Shown here piece after piece: positions 63,901-64,000 of a DNA stretch of 64,000 bases (positions are counted from its first letter, which is position 1; every line of letters begins with the position of its first letter). Below the pieces are notes generated by a model that was not told the DNA's origin, searched no databases, and saw only the letters and a list, made by a program, of their open reading frames with translations. The stretch comes from RUG14515 sp045117995 (GTDB lineage: Bacteria; Bacillota_I; Bacilli_A; RFN20; CAG-826): the NCBI GenBank assembly GCA_045117995.1, contig JBGUOH010000003.1, forward strand, positions 1-64,000. The letters run 5' to 3'. The position numbers and the translations under genes are program-made.

Positions 63901-64000
63901 ATGAAGTACATATTTGTTACAGGCGGTGTTGTTTCAGGTTTAGGTAAGGGCATCTGCGCCGCTTCTTTAGCCCGTTTATTAAAGCAAAGAGGATACTCTG
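63901..64000 (+). CDS. pyrG: CTP synthase, N-terminal fragment (runs off window)
   Basis: The first 33 codons (KYIFVTGGVVSGLGKGICAA, then SLARLLKQRGYS) match the highly conserved start of CTP synthase, including the P-loop GLGKG. The enzyme aminates UTP to CTP. The gene continues beyond 64000. No Shine-Dalgarno is seen before the ATG. Confidence 0.95.
   Translation, partial: MKYIFVTGGVVSGLGKGICAASLARLLKQRGYS

Noticed and set aside
1..64000. CRISPR arrays, tRNA or rRNA genes, prophage structural genes
   Set aside because: No regularly spaced repeats, no tRNA-like T-loop/acceptor arrangement and no portal, capsid or tail proteins were seen on either strand.

Overview
The window is AT-rich, uses the standard genetic code (TGG for Trp) and carries Gram-positive style genes: a split Wzz-type adaptor and BY-kinase with a PHP-type phosphatase, a LoaP-like NusG paralogue, and simple purine-rich ribosome binding sites. 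This fits a low-GC Bacillota, possibly an Erysipelotrichia- or Mollicutes-related gut lineage; the lineage is an inference. No rRNA, tRNA, CRISPR array or phage structural gene was seen.

Region 1 (1-1011): an XRE regulator with an apparently leaderless mRNA, then what looks like a regulated leader, namely a promoter at 702-729, a short hairpin-rich transcript and an intrinsic terminator at 808-865.

Region 2 (1012-26693): a roughly 25-kb, almost gapless capsule/exopolysaccharide operon. Chain-length adaptor, BY-kinase, phosphatase, LoaP-like antiterminator and a membrane UDP-GlcNAc 4,6-dehydratase form the 5' part. The centre holds a divergent BCCT transporter, a PIG-L deacetylase, a free ATP-grasp ligase and a priming glycosyltransferase fused to a second copy of that ATP-grasp. 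It continues with sugar reductases, a CapE-type dehydratase, three GT4 glycosyltransferases, a Wzy-like polymerase, a sulfotransferase, a Wzx flippase and a UDP-sugar dehydrogenase. The 3' end is a phosphonate module: PEP mutase, phosphonopyruvate decarboxylase, and a nucleotidyltransferase fused to an iron alcohol dehydrogenase. Together these suggest a sulfated, phosphonate-bearing polysaccharide with acylated amino sugars. A duplicated tail of the sugar dehydrogenase gene brackets the phosphonate module and marks it as an inserted cassette.

Region 3 (26754-60180): a dense defence island. In order: a GIY-YIG protein; an ABC-three-component system; a nucleotidyltransferase/HEPN pair; a HEPN/helicase-TIR pair; an ISL3 transposase remnant; a zinc-peptidase-like gene; a 1216-residue protein; an ATPase/TOPRIM pair on the minus strand; a lipoprotein; an Lrp regulator with an aminotransferase; a HigB / HigA-ImmA toxin-antitoxin pair; a five-gene operon with DGQHR, deaminase-like and HEPN proteins; a four-gene operon with SPFH, trypsin-like protease, TIR-membrane protein and lipoprotein, three of them with zinc ribbons; and a second divergent ATPase/TOPRIM pair.

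Region 4 (60181-64000): housekeeping-type genes. An aspartate aminotransferase, a candidate ~120-nt structured RNA on the minus strand, a LysR regulator divergent from another aminotransferase, and the start of pyrG. A ~49-bp regulatory-looking block is repeated upstream of the second aminotransferase and of pyrG.

The strongest candidates for undescribed systems are the DGQHR/deaminase/HEPN operon (47570-51426), the SPFH/protease/TIR operon (51620-57899), and the BCCT/deacetylase/ATP-grasp module inside the capsule locus (6042-10770).
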